NCBI GenBank assembly: GCA_945787265.1 | Contig: CALZHS010000166.1 | Span: 1-5,539, forward strand | DNA length: 5,539 nucleotides | Direction of reading: 5' to 3' | Origin: an uncultured Gammaproteobacteria bacterium | GTDB lineage: Bacteria; Pseudomonadota; Gammaproteobacteria; GCA-001735895 | Shown here: positions 1-5,539 of the stretch, piece by piece | How positions within the stretch are numbered: position 1 is the stretch's first letter | Layout: the number at the start of each line of letters is the position of its first letter | Notes under the pieces: model-generated | The model's input: only the letters and a program-made list of their open reading frames with translations | Databases searched by the model: none | What the model was told of the DNA's origin: nothing | Position numbers and translations under genes: made by a program

Positions 1-640
1 CGGCCACGGCGTGGCATCCAGGTACCGGGTCGCAGTATGGAGCGCGTGCCGCGAATGGCGATCGGCACGACCTGCATCCCGGTTGTTGCTGCCGTGACAA
101 ACGCACCCATATGGAAATTTTGTAATCCTGTTACTCGCGTGAAAGTGCCTTCGGGATAGAAAAAAAGTGACTGGTTCGGGTGCTTGGTGCTTGCGATATC
201 CTGGGCATCATGAACACTTCGAAGCTTGTCAAAACGTTCCACGAACTTTGTGCCTACCCTTTTTAACGCGGCACCCGTGAAGAATTTCTGGCTTAGTTCA
301 TGCTTGGCGATAAAGCTGAAATTTCGTGGAATCGAGGCGACGACCGCAAAGCTGTCCAGGTAGCTGCTGTGATTCGCAACGTAGACTGAAATTTGCGACT
401 CAGGGGGTAAATTTTCGAGGCCATTAACGACAATTTTGATTCCTGATGCAAAAAACAGTAAACGCGCCAGGCCATGCGCCGCTCGCCAGCGCCATTTCAG
501 AGTTGGTAACAACATCACGCTTAGCCAGGTTACACCGGTTAATACCAGAAACAGTGTCCATACATAAACTGCATAGACACCCCTGACGAATTCATGCAGC
601 AGTCGACGCGCCAGAGGCAACGCGGCAACGCGGATTTCGC
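1..640 (-). CDS. PlsC-type (1-acylglycerol-3-phosphate O-acyltransferase family) domain, partial, C-terminal part of the FAAL gene in a shifted frame
   Basis: I translated the minus strand by hand from 698, just after a TGA at 699-701, to the window edge and found one uninterrupted frame. It contains a hydrophobic helix (about 578-504, VYAVYVWTLFLVLTGVTWL) and all four PlsC/LPLAT blocks: NHSSYLD (His at 369-371, Asp at 354-356, the HX4D catalytic pair), GTKFVERFD (254-228), FFYPEGTFTR (EGT near 152-144) and VVPIAIRGTRS (about 71-36). The enzyme should transfer an acyl group to a lysophospholipid or similar acceptor at the inner face of the membrane. The right boundary of 640 is my estimate of where the frame changes. 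An independent start is possible only at ATG 515 or GTG 518, which would delete much of the conserved membrane helix, or at TTG 620 or 665. I therefore read this as the C-terminal part of the same gene. The C-terminus lies outside the window. Confidence 0.88.
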
Positions 641-698
641 CGCGGTTCGTGTAACCTGAAGCCAAAACGACCTGGGTGCCTGGCCGAGCTGATTTTGT
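539..698 (-). other. Frame break (-1) between the FAAL and PlsC parts of one gene
   Basis: In this interval both minus-strand frames are open: the FAAL frame runs to its TAA at 539-541, and the PlsC frame is open from just after its TGA at 699-701. Protein-level resemblance switches from the first frame (FWLQVTRTAA) to the second (RVAALPLARRLLHEFVRGVY) at about 635-645. The local sequence on the minus strand is CCGCGGCGAAATCC. Restoring one frame needs one added base, for example in the GG or AAA run. I checked the codons of the overlap for a canonical X-XXY-YYZ slippery heptamer in the FAAL frame and found none. A sequencing or assembly error, or a recent inactivating mutation, is therefore more likely than programmed frameshifting. 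Confidence 0.8.
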
Positions 699-2698
699 TC
701 ATAGAGTTCGCGGCAGGCTGAGCGCCTGACTTTTCCGCTGGATGTTTTCAGGACCGTATGCGGTGGCGCAATGATCACTTCATCCGGCGGTAAGCCTATC
801 AAGTCGCTGGATATTTCGCGGATCTGGCTTTTCAGTGCCTGTTGGGTTTTCTGATCGGTCATTCTGGTTTCTGCCAATATCACGAGACGTTCGGTGGAAT
901 AATGTCGATCCCTGGCGGCAAATGCCACGACACAGCCTTTGCGGATGCCATCTAAATTGCCAACGGCTTCCTCGACCTCGGGCGGGTATACATTCCGGCC
1001 TGCGCGAATGATCAAATCCTTGGTTCTTCCGGTGATAAACACGTCGCCTTCGGCAATATAGGCCAAATCGCCCGAATCCAGCCAGTCTCCAGCAAACAGG
1101 GACTGCGTCGCTTGCGGATTGCGATAATAACCCGATGTTGTTGACGGACCGCGAAACAACAAACCACCTTGTTGTCGTTCCGGTAACTCTTTGCCATCGA
1201 TATCGACGATACGAATATGGTGTCCAGGCAAGGCGTGACCGCAGGCCACAAAGTTTAGCGCGTTTTTATCAGCCGGCTCAGCTGGCATTGCCAACCCGTT
1301 TTGGCTAAATTCATCGCGTTTGATGCGGTCGATCACTGGTTTTCGATTCAATGGAGGGAATGCCAGCCCCACCGAGGATTCAGCCAGCCCATACACCGGC
1401 ATCATGGCTTCGGCCTTGAAGCCGAATTCCTGAAACCGATGGATAAAACCGTTAATCGAGTCGGCACTCACCGGTTCCGCACCATTAAACGCCAGGCGCC
1501 AGGAACTTAAATCAAGGCCGGCGATTGCCTCATCCTCGAGTCGTAGTAAACAAAATTCAAATCCAAAATTCGGGGATGCCGACAGGCTGCCCCGATACTG
1601 ATGAATTGCCCACAACCAGCGTTCCGGCCTCGACAAAAAACTTAACGGAGACATTACCACCAGTAACATCGCAAAATACATACTGCCCAGCCAGGCGCCG
1701 ATCAATCCCATATCGTGATAAAGAGGTAGCCAGCTGACAAAAATGTCATCGGGCGTCGCCGCAACCGCCTTGCCCATAGCGCGAATATTCGCGAGTAAAT
1801 TGCTATGCGTTAAGACAACGCCCTTGGGATTGCCGGTGCTACCGGAGGTGTATTGCAAGAACGCGATATCGTCCGGGCTTATCGAAGGGCGCACATAAGC
1901 TGCTGACACGGCCCTTAAATCGTCCACCGTGACCACTTCACGCAAGCTCAGTACCTGCGATTTCAATAACCGGGCAACCACCTTTGCCTCGGGCATGGTA
2001 ATCAACAGGGTGGCGACGCAATTGTTCAATATACCGCCGTGCCGGTGCAAATGATCTTCGAGCTGACTGCGTCTTACCGGTGGATAGATCGGAACCGGAA
2101 CCGCCCCGGTGAGCAAAATTCCAAAGAAGCTGAAAAAGTAGTCACGCCCGGTTGGCAGCATGATTGCTACAGTTTCACCTGACTGAATCCCACTTTGCTG
2201 CAGACCGGCGGCAACCTGCTGTGCACCCTGCCAGAGTTGCCGATAGGTCAGTCCCTGAACATCATTATCGTCGCCCAGAATGTTGACGTGTAACCTTTCT
2301 GGATTATGCTGCAGATGCCATTCCAGTACCTCGACCAGGGTTGCCGCATGATGGGGTAATTCCCCAACCCTGCCAACTGCGCGTTCGATCACCTGGCTGG
2401 CAGGGAAGGTTTTTTTATGCCCTTGTGCGTTGATAATCGAACGCAACAGGTCGCGCGGCGATTCTGCCTCGGCAAAGTCTCGTTGTGGCAGGCTGACATT
2501 AAAATGTTGCTCGATGCGGGAGATCAGCTCAACACGTGCCAGGCTGTCGAGGCCAAGATCGTCATCGAGTGAGCTGTCCAGGCGGAGCACGAAGCTGAGA
2601 GTCTTGTCGGCACGTAATTCGGTAACCAGCTCCTCGATCAGCTTTAGCAAGGTATTTGCCATTTTACCCTGATCATCTGCTGTTAAACCGGCCGCCAT
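539..2698 (-). CDS. Fatty acyl-AMP ligase (FAAL) with N-terminal acyl carrier domain; reading frame broken before its C-terminal acyltransferase
   Basis: The 719-codon frame encodes an enzyme expected to adenylate a free fatty acid with ATP and pass the acyl group to a phosphopantetheine arm. Residues about 14-92 are an acyl carrier domain with the attachment motif DDDLGLDSLARVEL, Ser52 being the predicted pantetheine site. Residues about 115-680 are the adenylating domain: YTSGSTGNPKG (284-294), WLPLYHDMGLIG (323-334, typical of FAALs), FNGAEPV (404-410), YGLAE (436-440), DSGDL (541-545), TGRTKDLIIRAGRNVYPPE (557-575) and the C-terminal catalytic lysine in KTSSGKVRR (Lys656). The start at 2698 has AGG (2707-2709) eight bases upstream. 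Met13 (2662) is an alternative, but its AGGG lies only four bases away. Family resemblance continues to about LGQAPRSFWLQVTRTAA (671-687). The remaining residues, rich in Cys and Trp, look like out-of-frame translation. The natural continuation is the PlsC domain in the next frame. Function assignment is secure; the preferred fatty acid is unknown. Confidence 0.94.
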   Translation of the reverse strand: MAAGLTADDQGKMANTLLKLIEELVTELRADKTLSFVLRLDSSLDDDLGLDSLARVELISRIEQHFNVSLPQRDFAEAESPRDLLRSIINAQGHKKTFPASQVIERAVGRVGELPHHAATLVEVLEWHLQHNPERLHVNILGDDNDVQGLTYRQLWQGAQQVAAGLQQSGIQSGETVAIMLPTGRDYFFSFFGILLTGAVPVPIYPPVRRSQLEDHLHRHGGILNNCVATLLITMPEAKVVARLLKSQVLSLREVVTVDDLRAVSAAYVRPSISPDDIAFLQYTSGSTGNPKGVVLTHSNLLANIRAMGKAVAATPDDIFVSWLPLYHDMGLIGAWLGSMYFAMLLVVMSPLSFLSRPERWLWAIHQYRGSLSASPNFGFEFCLLRLEDEAIAGLDLSSWRLAFNGAEPVSADSINGFIHRFQEFGFKAEAMMPVYGLAESSVGLAFPPLNRKPVIDRIKRDEFSQNGLAMPAEPADKNALNFVACGHALPGHHIRIVDIDGKELPERQQGGLLFRGPSTTSGYYRNPQATQSLFAGDWLDSGDLAYIAEGDVFITGRTKDLIIRAGRNVYPPEVEEAVGNLDGIRKGCVVAFAARDRHYSTERLVILAETRMTDQKTQQALKSQIREISSDLIGLPPDEVIIAPPHTVLKTSSGKVRRSACRELYEQNQLGQAPRSFWLQVTRTAAKSALPRCLWRVDCCMNSSGVSMQFMYGHCFWY

Positions 2699-2852
2699 AC
2701 TATTTACCTGTGAGTTATCAAGCCTTGTTGTTCGTGCTTTATATACAATATTTTTTATATATGGAGTTTCGGTTGATCTGCCTCAATTAGTAACCGATTT
2801 CTCGCGTTTTGGCCTGTTTCACGGTTTTTATCGAGCGTAGTATGAAAAGCTG
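2699..2852. promoter_or_regulatory. Divergent intergenic region, AT-rich, expected to hold promoters for the FAAL gene (minus) and the nitroreductase gene (plus)
   Basis: The 154 bases separate two divergently transcribed genes, so both promoters should lie here or close by. A marked AT tract at 2740-2762 (atatacaatattttttatatatg) contains several possible -10 hexamers on both strands. On the minus strand, TATAAA at the AT tract lies about 19 bases after a TTGAGG that could serve as a poor -35. No box pair on the plus strand was convincing. The divergent layout and AT content are seen directly; exact promoter positions are a guess. Confidence 0.4.
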
Positions 2853-3524
2853 ATGGCTATGATAAGAAGCCTCTGTTTTATCCTCTTGCTCTGTATAATG
2901 GAGAGCCAGGTGACTTTTGCAAGCGAATCCGGACAGCCGCTGAAACTACCCCAGCCTGAAACCAGGGGTGATATGTCGGTTGAACAGGCAATCGCCGGGC
3001 GCCGTTCGCTACGTCATTACAGCGGCAGACTGGCTCTGGCGGATGTCTCACAGTTACTCTGGGCGGCGCAGGGTGAGACTCACCCGAATGGTTATCGGGC
3101 GACGCCATCGGCCGGTGCGCTATATCCACTGGAGGTCTACCTGGTCGTCGGCGAGGTTGCTGGTTTGCCGGCAGGGATTTATCGTTATCGTCCTGCCAAA
3201 CACGATCTGATCCAGCTGGGAACAGCGGATCTGCGCAGGGAATTAGCCTCAGCGGCGCATGGCCAGTCTTATATGCAGACTGCTGCGGCCGTGCTCGTTA
3301 TAACCGGCGTGTATGAGCGCACCCGGAAAAAATACGGTCGGCGTGCTCGCCGTTATGTGCACATGGAAGTGGGACTTGCCGCGGAAAACGTTTACCTGCA
3401 GGCGCAAGCCCGGGGTCTCGGTACTCTCCTCATTGGTGCATTCGACGACGAGCGCGTTCAGGGGGTGCTGGGTCTGCCGGACGATCACGAGCCGTTGGGG
3501 TTGATGCCGCTCGGTCCTGGTTAA
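2853..3524 (+). CDS. Exported nitroreductase family flavoprotein, SagB/ThcOx-like
   Basis: This 223-residue protein belongs to the FMN-dependent nitroreductase fold, in the branch related to SagB and thiazoline/oxazoline oxidases. Family features are RRSLRHY (50-56, FMN phosphate contact region), the SagB-type PSAGALYPLEVYLV (85-98), GIYRYRP (108-114), RYVHMEVGLAAENVYLQAQARGLGT (167-191) and EPLGLMPLG (213-221). Length and ending fit a complete single-domain member. Residues 1-23 form a likely Sec signal peptide: a short basic start (MAMIRS), a hydrophobic run (LCFILLLCIM) and a possible cleavage site after TFA. There is no twin-arginine motif, and LLLC is a poor lipobox because the residue before Cys is not Gly, Ala or Ser. 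The start at 2853 lacks a good Shine-Dalgarno, and Met3 (2859) would serve equally well. Nothing nearby encodes a RiPP precursor or cyclodehydratase, so a role in peptide azoline oxidation is not supported. The substrate is unknown. Confidence 0.88.
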   Translation: MAMIRSLCFILLLCIMESQVTFASESGQPLKLPQPETRGDMSVEQAIAGRRSLRHYSGRLALADVSQLLWAAQGETHPNGYRATPSAGALYPLEVYLVVGEVAGLPAGIYRYRPAKHDLIQLGTADLRRELASAAHGQSYMQTAAAVLVITGVYERTRKKYGRRARRYVHMEVGLAAENVYLQAQARGLGTLLIGAFDDERVQGVLGLPDDHEPLGLMPLGPG

Positions 3525-3539
3525 GGGAAGTTCCTGCAC

Positions 3540-4202
3540 TCACGGCCTGGTCTGAATCACGGTGCCAAATTTCGCCACGTTGTTCATCAAGGTTTTGATC
3601 CTGAGGTTGGTGGCAGGTGTAATCGGACATCCGGCTTCGCGCAGAGCTTTTGCCGTCCAGGCATTGCAGGTATTGAAGGCATGATAGGTTTCCCTGGACA
3701 GGTAAAACTGGCCATCACCGTACAGGGACGGGCCCAGCGGCTGACTGAGACCGGTTTCGTCGAGGGCATAACTGCTCTCCAGGTAACGGCATAGGCGTTT
3801 GAAACCGGCCTCGGAGAGATCGATATGAATTACTTCGCTGGCTGGAAAATAGCGCGTTACCGGGCCGCGGAATCCCACAACGTGCAGCACACTCGCCGTC
3901 GGCAGCAATCCGGCCTTCAGCGTAATCCCCAGGTTTGGTTTGGGTGTCATGTAATAATCCTTGTCGCCCCAGCCCACTTCCAGATACTCCGCCCCGGGAA
4001 AATCGTTGTGCTGGGGCCAGATGCCCGCTGGAATGTCCGCGCGTTTGAGCACGATCCCGGCATGCCAGCCATGACTGACGAGATAAATTGTTCTGGAAGG
4101 TCCGTTGGGATCTGGCGGAAACAGGCTGTTGGGCGGTGAAGCACAGGCAAACAACAGCACCGACATCAATACGATGGCGGCATGGATCTGTCCCGCTCTC
4201 AT
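3540..4202 (-). CDS. DUF2459 family (TIGR02117-like) lipoprotein
   Basis: The open frame extends back to 4280, but I place the start at ATG 4202, giving 220 residues. From there the protein begins MRAGQIHAAIVLMSVLLFAC, a clear lipoprotein signal with lipobox LFAC and lipidated Cys20. Ala at +2 and Ser at +3 suggest outer-membrane sorting by Lol. The longer form would add 26 polar residues in front of the signal. The mature part matches the DUF2459 family, which includes the conserved protein often found near urease genes: IYLVSHGWHAGIVL (39-52), FPGAEYLEVGWGDKDYY (68-84), PTASVLHVVGF (101-111), GPSLYG (157-162) and YHAFNTCNAWTAKAL (173-187). Conserved His44/His47 and Cys179 resemble a catalytic pair (inference). 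No urease gene is visible. The biochemical function of the family is not known to me. The stop lies 15 bases from the convergent nitroreductase stop. Confidence 0.87.
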   Translation of the reverse strand: MRAGQIHAAIVLMSVLLFACASPPNSLFPPDPNGPSRTIYLVSHGWHAGIVLKRADIPAGIWPQHNDFPGAEYLEVGWGDKDYYMTPKPNLGITLKAGLLPTASVLHVVGFRGPVTRYFPASEVIHIDLSEAGFKRLCRYLESSYALDETGLSQPLGPSLYGDGQFYLSRETYHAFNTCNAWTAKALREAGCPITPATNLRIKTLMNNVAKFGTVIQTRP

Positions 4203-4331
4203 CGGTGTGTACTCTGCATTGGATTGCTCTGGCGATGAAGATAAACAAGATGATCCTGAAAAACTAGTGCAAATCGTCAAACCAGCCTGGCTATTTTATA
4301 AAACGTCGTCTGATGGAATCGGTAGAATCGG
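4203..4331. promoter_or_regulatory. Divergent intergenic region between the DUF2459 and M28 peptidase genes, with one candidate plus-strand promoter
   Basis: The stretch holds no convincing gene once the DUF2459 start is placed at 4202. On the plus strand, TCGTCA (4274-4279), a 17-base spacer and TATAAA (4297-4302) form a weak sigma70-like promoter with a transcription start expected near 4309, shortly before the peptidase start. The spacer contains a small inverted repeat, CCAGCCTGG (4282-4290). On the minus strand, TTGACG (4280-4275) could be a -35, but I see no good -10 at the right spacing. These are pattern matches only. Confidence 0.3.
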
Positions 4332-5339
4332 GTGTTTATACTTGATGCGATATTTATGATACGCAGGATGGCCTTTTTACTCGTTCTTGTTGTCGGTCTG
4401 ATCATACTGTTCATTTATATGATCAGGATGCCGGGCGAGTCCTACAAAGACGCGTTACTGCCACTGGATGCGGCCGGCCAGGCGGTGGCGCGGAAACTCG
4501 AGAGCCATGTCCGAACACTGTGCAGCCACCCAGCGGGCAGAAATTATATTGAGAAAAAGGGATTAACCCTGGCCAGGAATTATATAGCCGGGCAACTTGA
4601 GTCCTCAGGATATCAGGTTGGGTTCCAGGCATATCAGATCGACGGTGAGGACTATGCCAATATCGAAGTAACCCGTCTGGGCGAAGTTTATCCTGATGAA
4701 ATCATTATCGTCGGCGCACATTACGATGCCGTCGTCGGCGCACCGGGCGCTAACGATAACGGATCAGGTGTTGCGGCGCTGCTGGAACTTGCGGATCGAT
4801 TCAAACATGCGAATTTGTCACGCACAATGCGTTTTGTTGCATTTGTCAATGAAGAACCGCCGCATTTCATGAGCGGGACGATGGGGAGTGACTTCTACGC
4901 CAGGCAAGCTGCCAGCCGGCAGGAAAACGTCGTCGCCATGTATTCCCTCGAAACCATCGGTTATTTCCGTGACGATACCGGCAGCCAGCACTACCCGCCG
5001 CCATTCAGTTTCTTTTATCCGAGCCAGGGCAACTTTATCGCATTTGTCGGTAACCTGCGCTCGCGCGGGCTGGTGACGCGATCGATTCGCGCGTTCAGGA
5101 CACATGCGACATTTCCGTCGGAGGGGGTTGCCGCCCCAGGCTTCATTCCCGGGGTCAGCTGGTCAGATCACTGGTCCTTCTGGAAACAGGGTTATCCGGC
5201 GGTCATGATCACGGATACCGCACTGTATCGTTATCCTCATTACCACAGCTCGCAGGATACTCCGGACAAGGTTGATTACGACAGGATGGCCCATGTTGTT
5301 CTGGGTCTTGAAAAGATGCTGAAAGAGTTACTGAATTAG
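4332..5339 (+). CDS. M28 family zinc aminopeptidase-like protein, N-terminally membrane anchored
   Basis: This 335-residue protein is a complete member of peptidase family M28, di-zinc exopeptidases that remove N-terminal residues or modify peptides. Predicted metal and catalytic residues are His130 and Asp132 in VGAHYDAV, bridging Asp142 in GANDNGSG, Glu174/Glu175 in FVNEEPP (general base and ligand), Glu207 in SLETIGY, and His305 in HYHSSQDTPD. The SDHWSFW motif (278-284) is also typical. All expected positions are filled, so the enzyme should be active. Residues about 13-32 are one hydrophobic helix preceded by RR and followed by no obvious cleavage site, suggesting a signal anchor with the catalytic domain in the periplasm. 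The start shown is a GTG at 4332 with GGTAG just upstream. ATG at 4356 (MIRRMAFLL) or 4368 is possible and leaves the helix intact. Substrate unknown; no operon partner is visible. Confidence 0.92.
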   Translation: MFILDAIFMIRRMAFLLVLVVGLIILFIYMIRMPGESYKDALLPLDAAGQAVARKLESHVRTLCSHPAGRNYIEKKGLTLARNYIAGQLESSGYQVGFQAYQIDGEDYANIEVTRLGEVYPDEIIIVGAHYDAVVGAPGANDNGSGVAALLELADRFKHANLSRTMRFVAFVNEEPPHFMSGTMGSDFYARQAASRQENVVAMYSLETIGYFRDDTGSQHYPPPFSFFYPSQGNFIAFVGNLRSRGLVTRSIRAFRTHATFPSEGVAAPGFIPGVSWSDHWSFWKQGYPAVMITDTALYRYPHYHSSQDTPDKVDYDRMAHVVLGLEKMLKELLN

Positions 5340-5363
5340 AGGGACAAACGGGCTTCATGATAG

Positions 5364-5399
5364 GTCAACCGAACTTCCTGATGCACACTGTCAACTTCC
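5364..5399 (+). repeat. Short nested direct repeat in the non-coding tail
   Basis: Two copies of GTCAAC (5364-5369 and 5390-5395) and two of AACTTCC (5372-5378 and 5393-5399) occur within 36 bases. In the first unit the two words are separated by two bases; in the second they overlap by three. They lie between the peptidase stop and the end of the probable transposase gene, so they could belong to the end of an insertion sequence, but chance is also possible at this size. Confidence 0.4.
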
Positions 5400-5422
5400 G
5401 CTTCACGCCCTGAGGTGTTCAG

Positions 5423-5539
5423 TCAAGCTGATTCAAGTATTTTTTGCCTTCTGACTAAGGGTGATCCGCGTCGCTCCAATACTTTAAGGTATCGAGATTC
5501 ATCATAGGCAACACCCGTCTGCCAACAACGGTAAAGAAT
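5423..5539 (-). CDS. Probable transposase C-terminus (IS110-like), partial
   Basis: The minus strand is open from the right edge to TGA at 5423-5425 and encodes the last 38 residues of a protein. The readable part is LYRCWQTGVAYDESRYLKVLERRGSPLV, followed by a basic tail ending in LESA. The pattern of an aromatic/Trp-containing helix, then YDE..RYL, then RRGSPL resembles the extreme C-terminus of IS110/IS116-type transposases as I remember them. The catalytic parts (DEDD and the serine-containing Transposase_20 region) are outside the window, so the assignment rests on this short tail alone. Whether the element is intact or a remnant cannot be seen. It reads towards the convergent M28 peptidase gene, with 83 non-coding bases between the stops. 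The frame is fairly secure because the composition is clearly protein-like; the family is a moderate guess. Confidence 0.5.
   Translation of the reverse strand: MLYRCWQTGVAYDESRYLKVLERRGSPLVRRQKILESA

Noticed and set aside
293..475. Minus-strand frame of 60 codons inside the PlsC region
   Set aside because: It is out of frame with the PlsC motifs, which read continuously in another minus-strand frame over the same bases.
539..698. Programmed -1 ribosomal frameshifting joining FAAL and PlsC
   Set aside because: No X-XXY-YYZ slippery heptamer in the FAAL frame anywhere in the overlap, and no obvious reason for regulated production of the fusion; a missing base is simpler.
1301..1737. Two plus-strand frames antisense to the FAAL gene
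   Set aside because: They are low-complexity shadow translations lying opposite core adenylation motifs.
3825..4139. 104-codon plus-strand frame opposite the DUF2459 gene
   Set aside because: Antisense shadow of a well-supported gene, with no motif or start signal.
3715..4248. 177-codon minus-strand frame over the DUF2459 gene
   Set aside because: It overlaps the DUF2459 frame, has composition typical of shadow translation and shows no family motif, whereas the DUF2459 frame has a full set plus a lipobox.
5405..5456. Rho-independent terminator near the T-run at 5439-5445
   Set aside because: The only nearby stem is a 4-base CTGA/TCAG pairing (5410-5422) too weak and too far from the T-run.
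1..5539. Novel defence, RiPP or other multi-gene system
   Set aside because: The complete genes belong to recognisable families, alternate in orientation and share no operon. The SagB-like protein has no precursor peptide or cyclodehydratase partner in the window. I see no CRISPR, retron, toxin-antitoxin or nuclease signature.

Overview
The window looks like ordinary bacterial chromosome of about 50-55% GC, most likely from a proteobacterium and plausibly an environmental gammaproteobacterium. That assignment is inference: it rests on a Lol-type lipoprotein, a DUF2459 family member and an acyl-AMP ligase/PlsC fusion, not on any marker gene. No RNA gene, CRISPR array or complete mobile element was found.

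Layout. (1) Positions 1-2698, minus strand: one large lipid gene encoding, in order, an acyl carrier protein domain, a fatty acyl-AMP ligase (FAAL) and a PlsC-type acyltransferase. It is split by a -1 frame change near 635-645 and runs off the left edge. (2) 2699-2852: an AT-rich divergent intergenic region. (3) 2853-3524, plus strand: an exported nitroreductase of the SagB/ThcOx type. (4) 3540-4202, minus strand: a DUF2459 lipoprotein, ending 15 bases from the nitroreductase stop in a convergent arrangement. (5) 4203-4331: a second divergent intergenic region. (6) 4332-5339, plus strand: a membrane-anchored M28 family zinc peptidase. (7) 5340-5422: non-coding, with a small nested direct repeat. 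(8) 5423-5539, minus strand: the C-terminal 38 residues of what is probably an IS110-like transposase, entering from the right edge.

How the genes relate. The first gene is a self-contained route for activating a free fatty acid, loading it on its own carrier domain and passing it to an acceptor. The other three complete genes each encode an exported, lipid-anchored or membrane-anchored protein. Orientation alternates (minus, plus, minus, plus), so the four main genes are not one operon and no shared pathway is shown. The most notable observation is the frame break in the three-domain acyl-transfer gene. The C-terminal 30 or so residues of its 719-codon reading frame are probably out-of-frame sequence, while the acyltransferase continues intact in the neighbouring frame.
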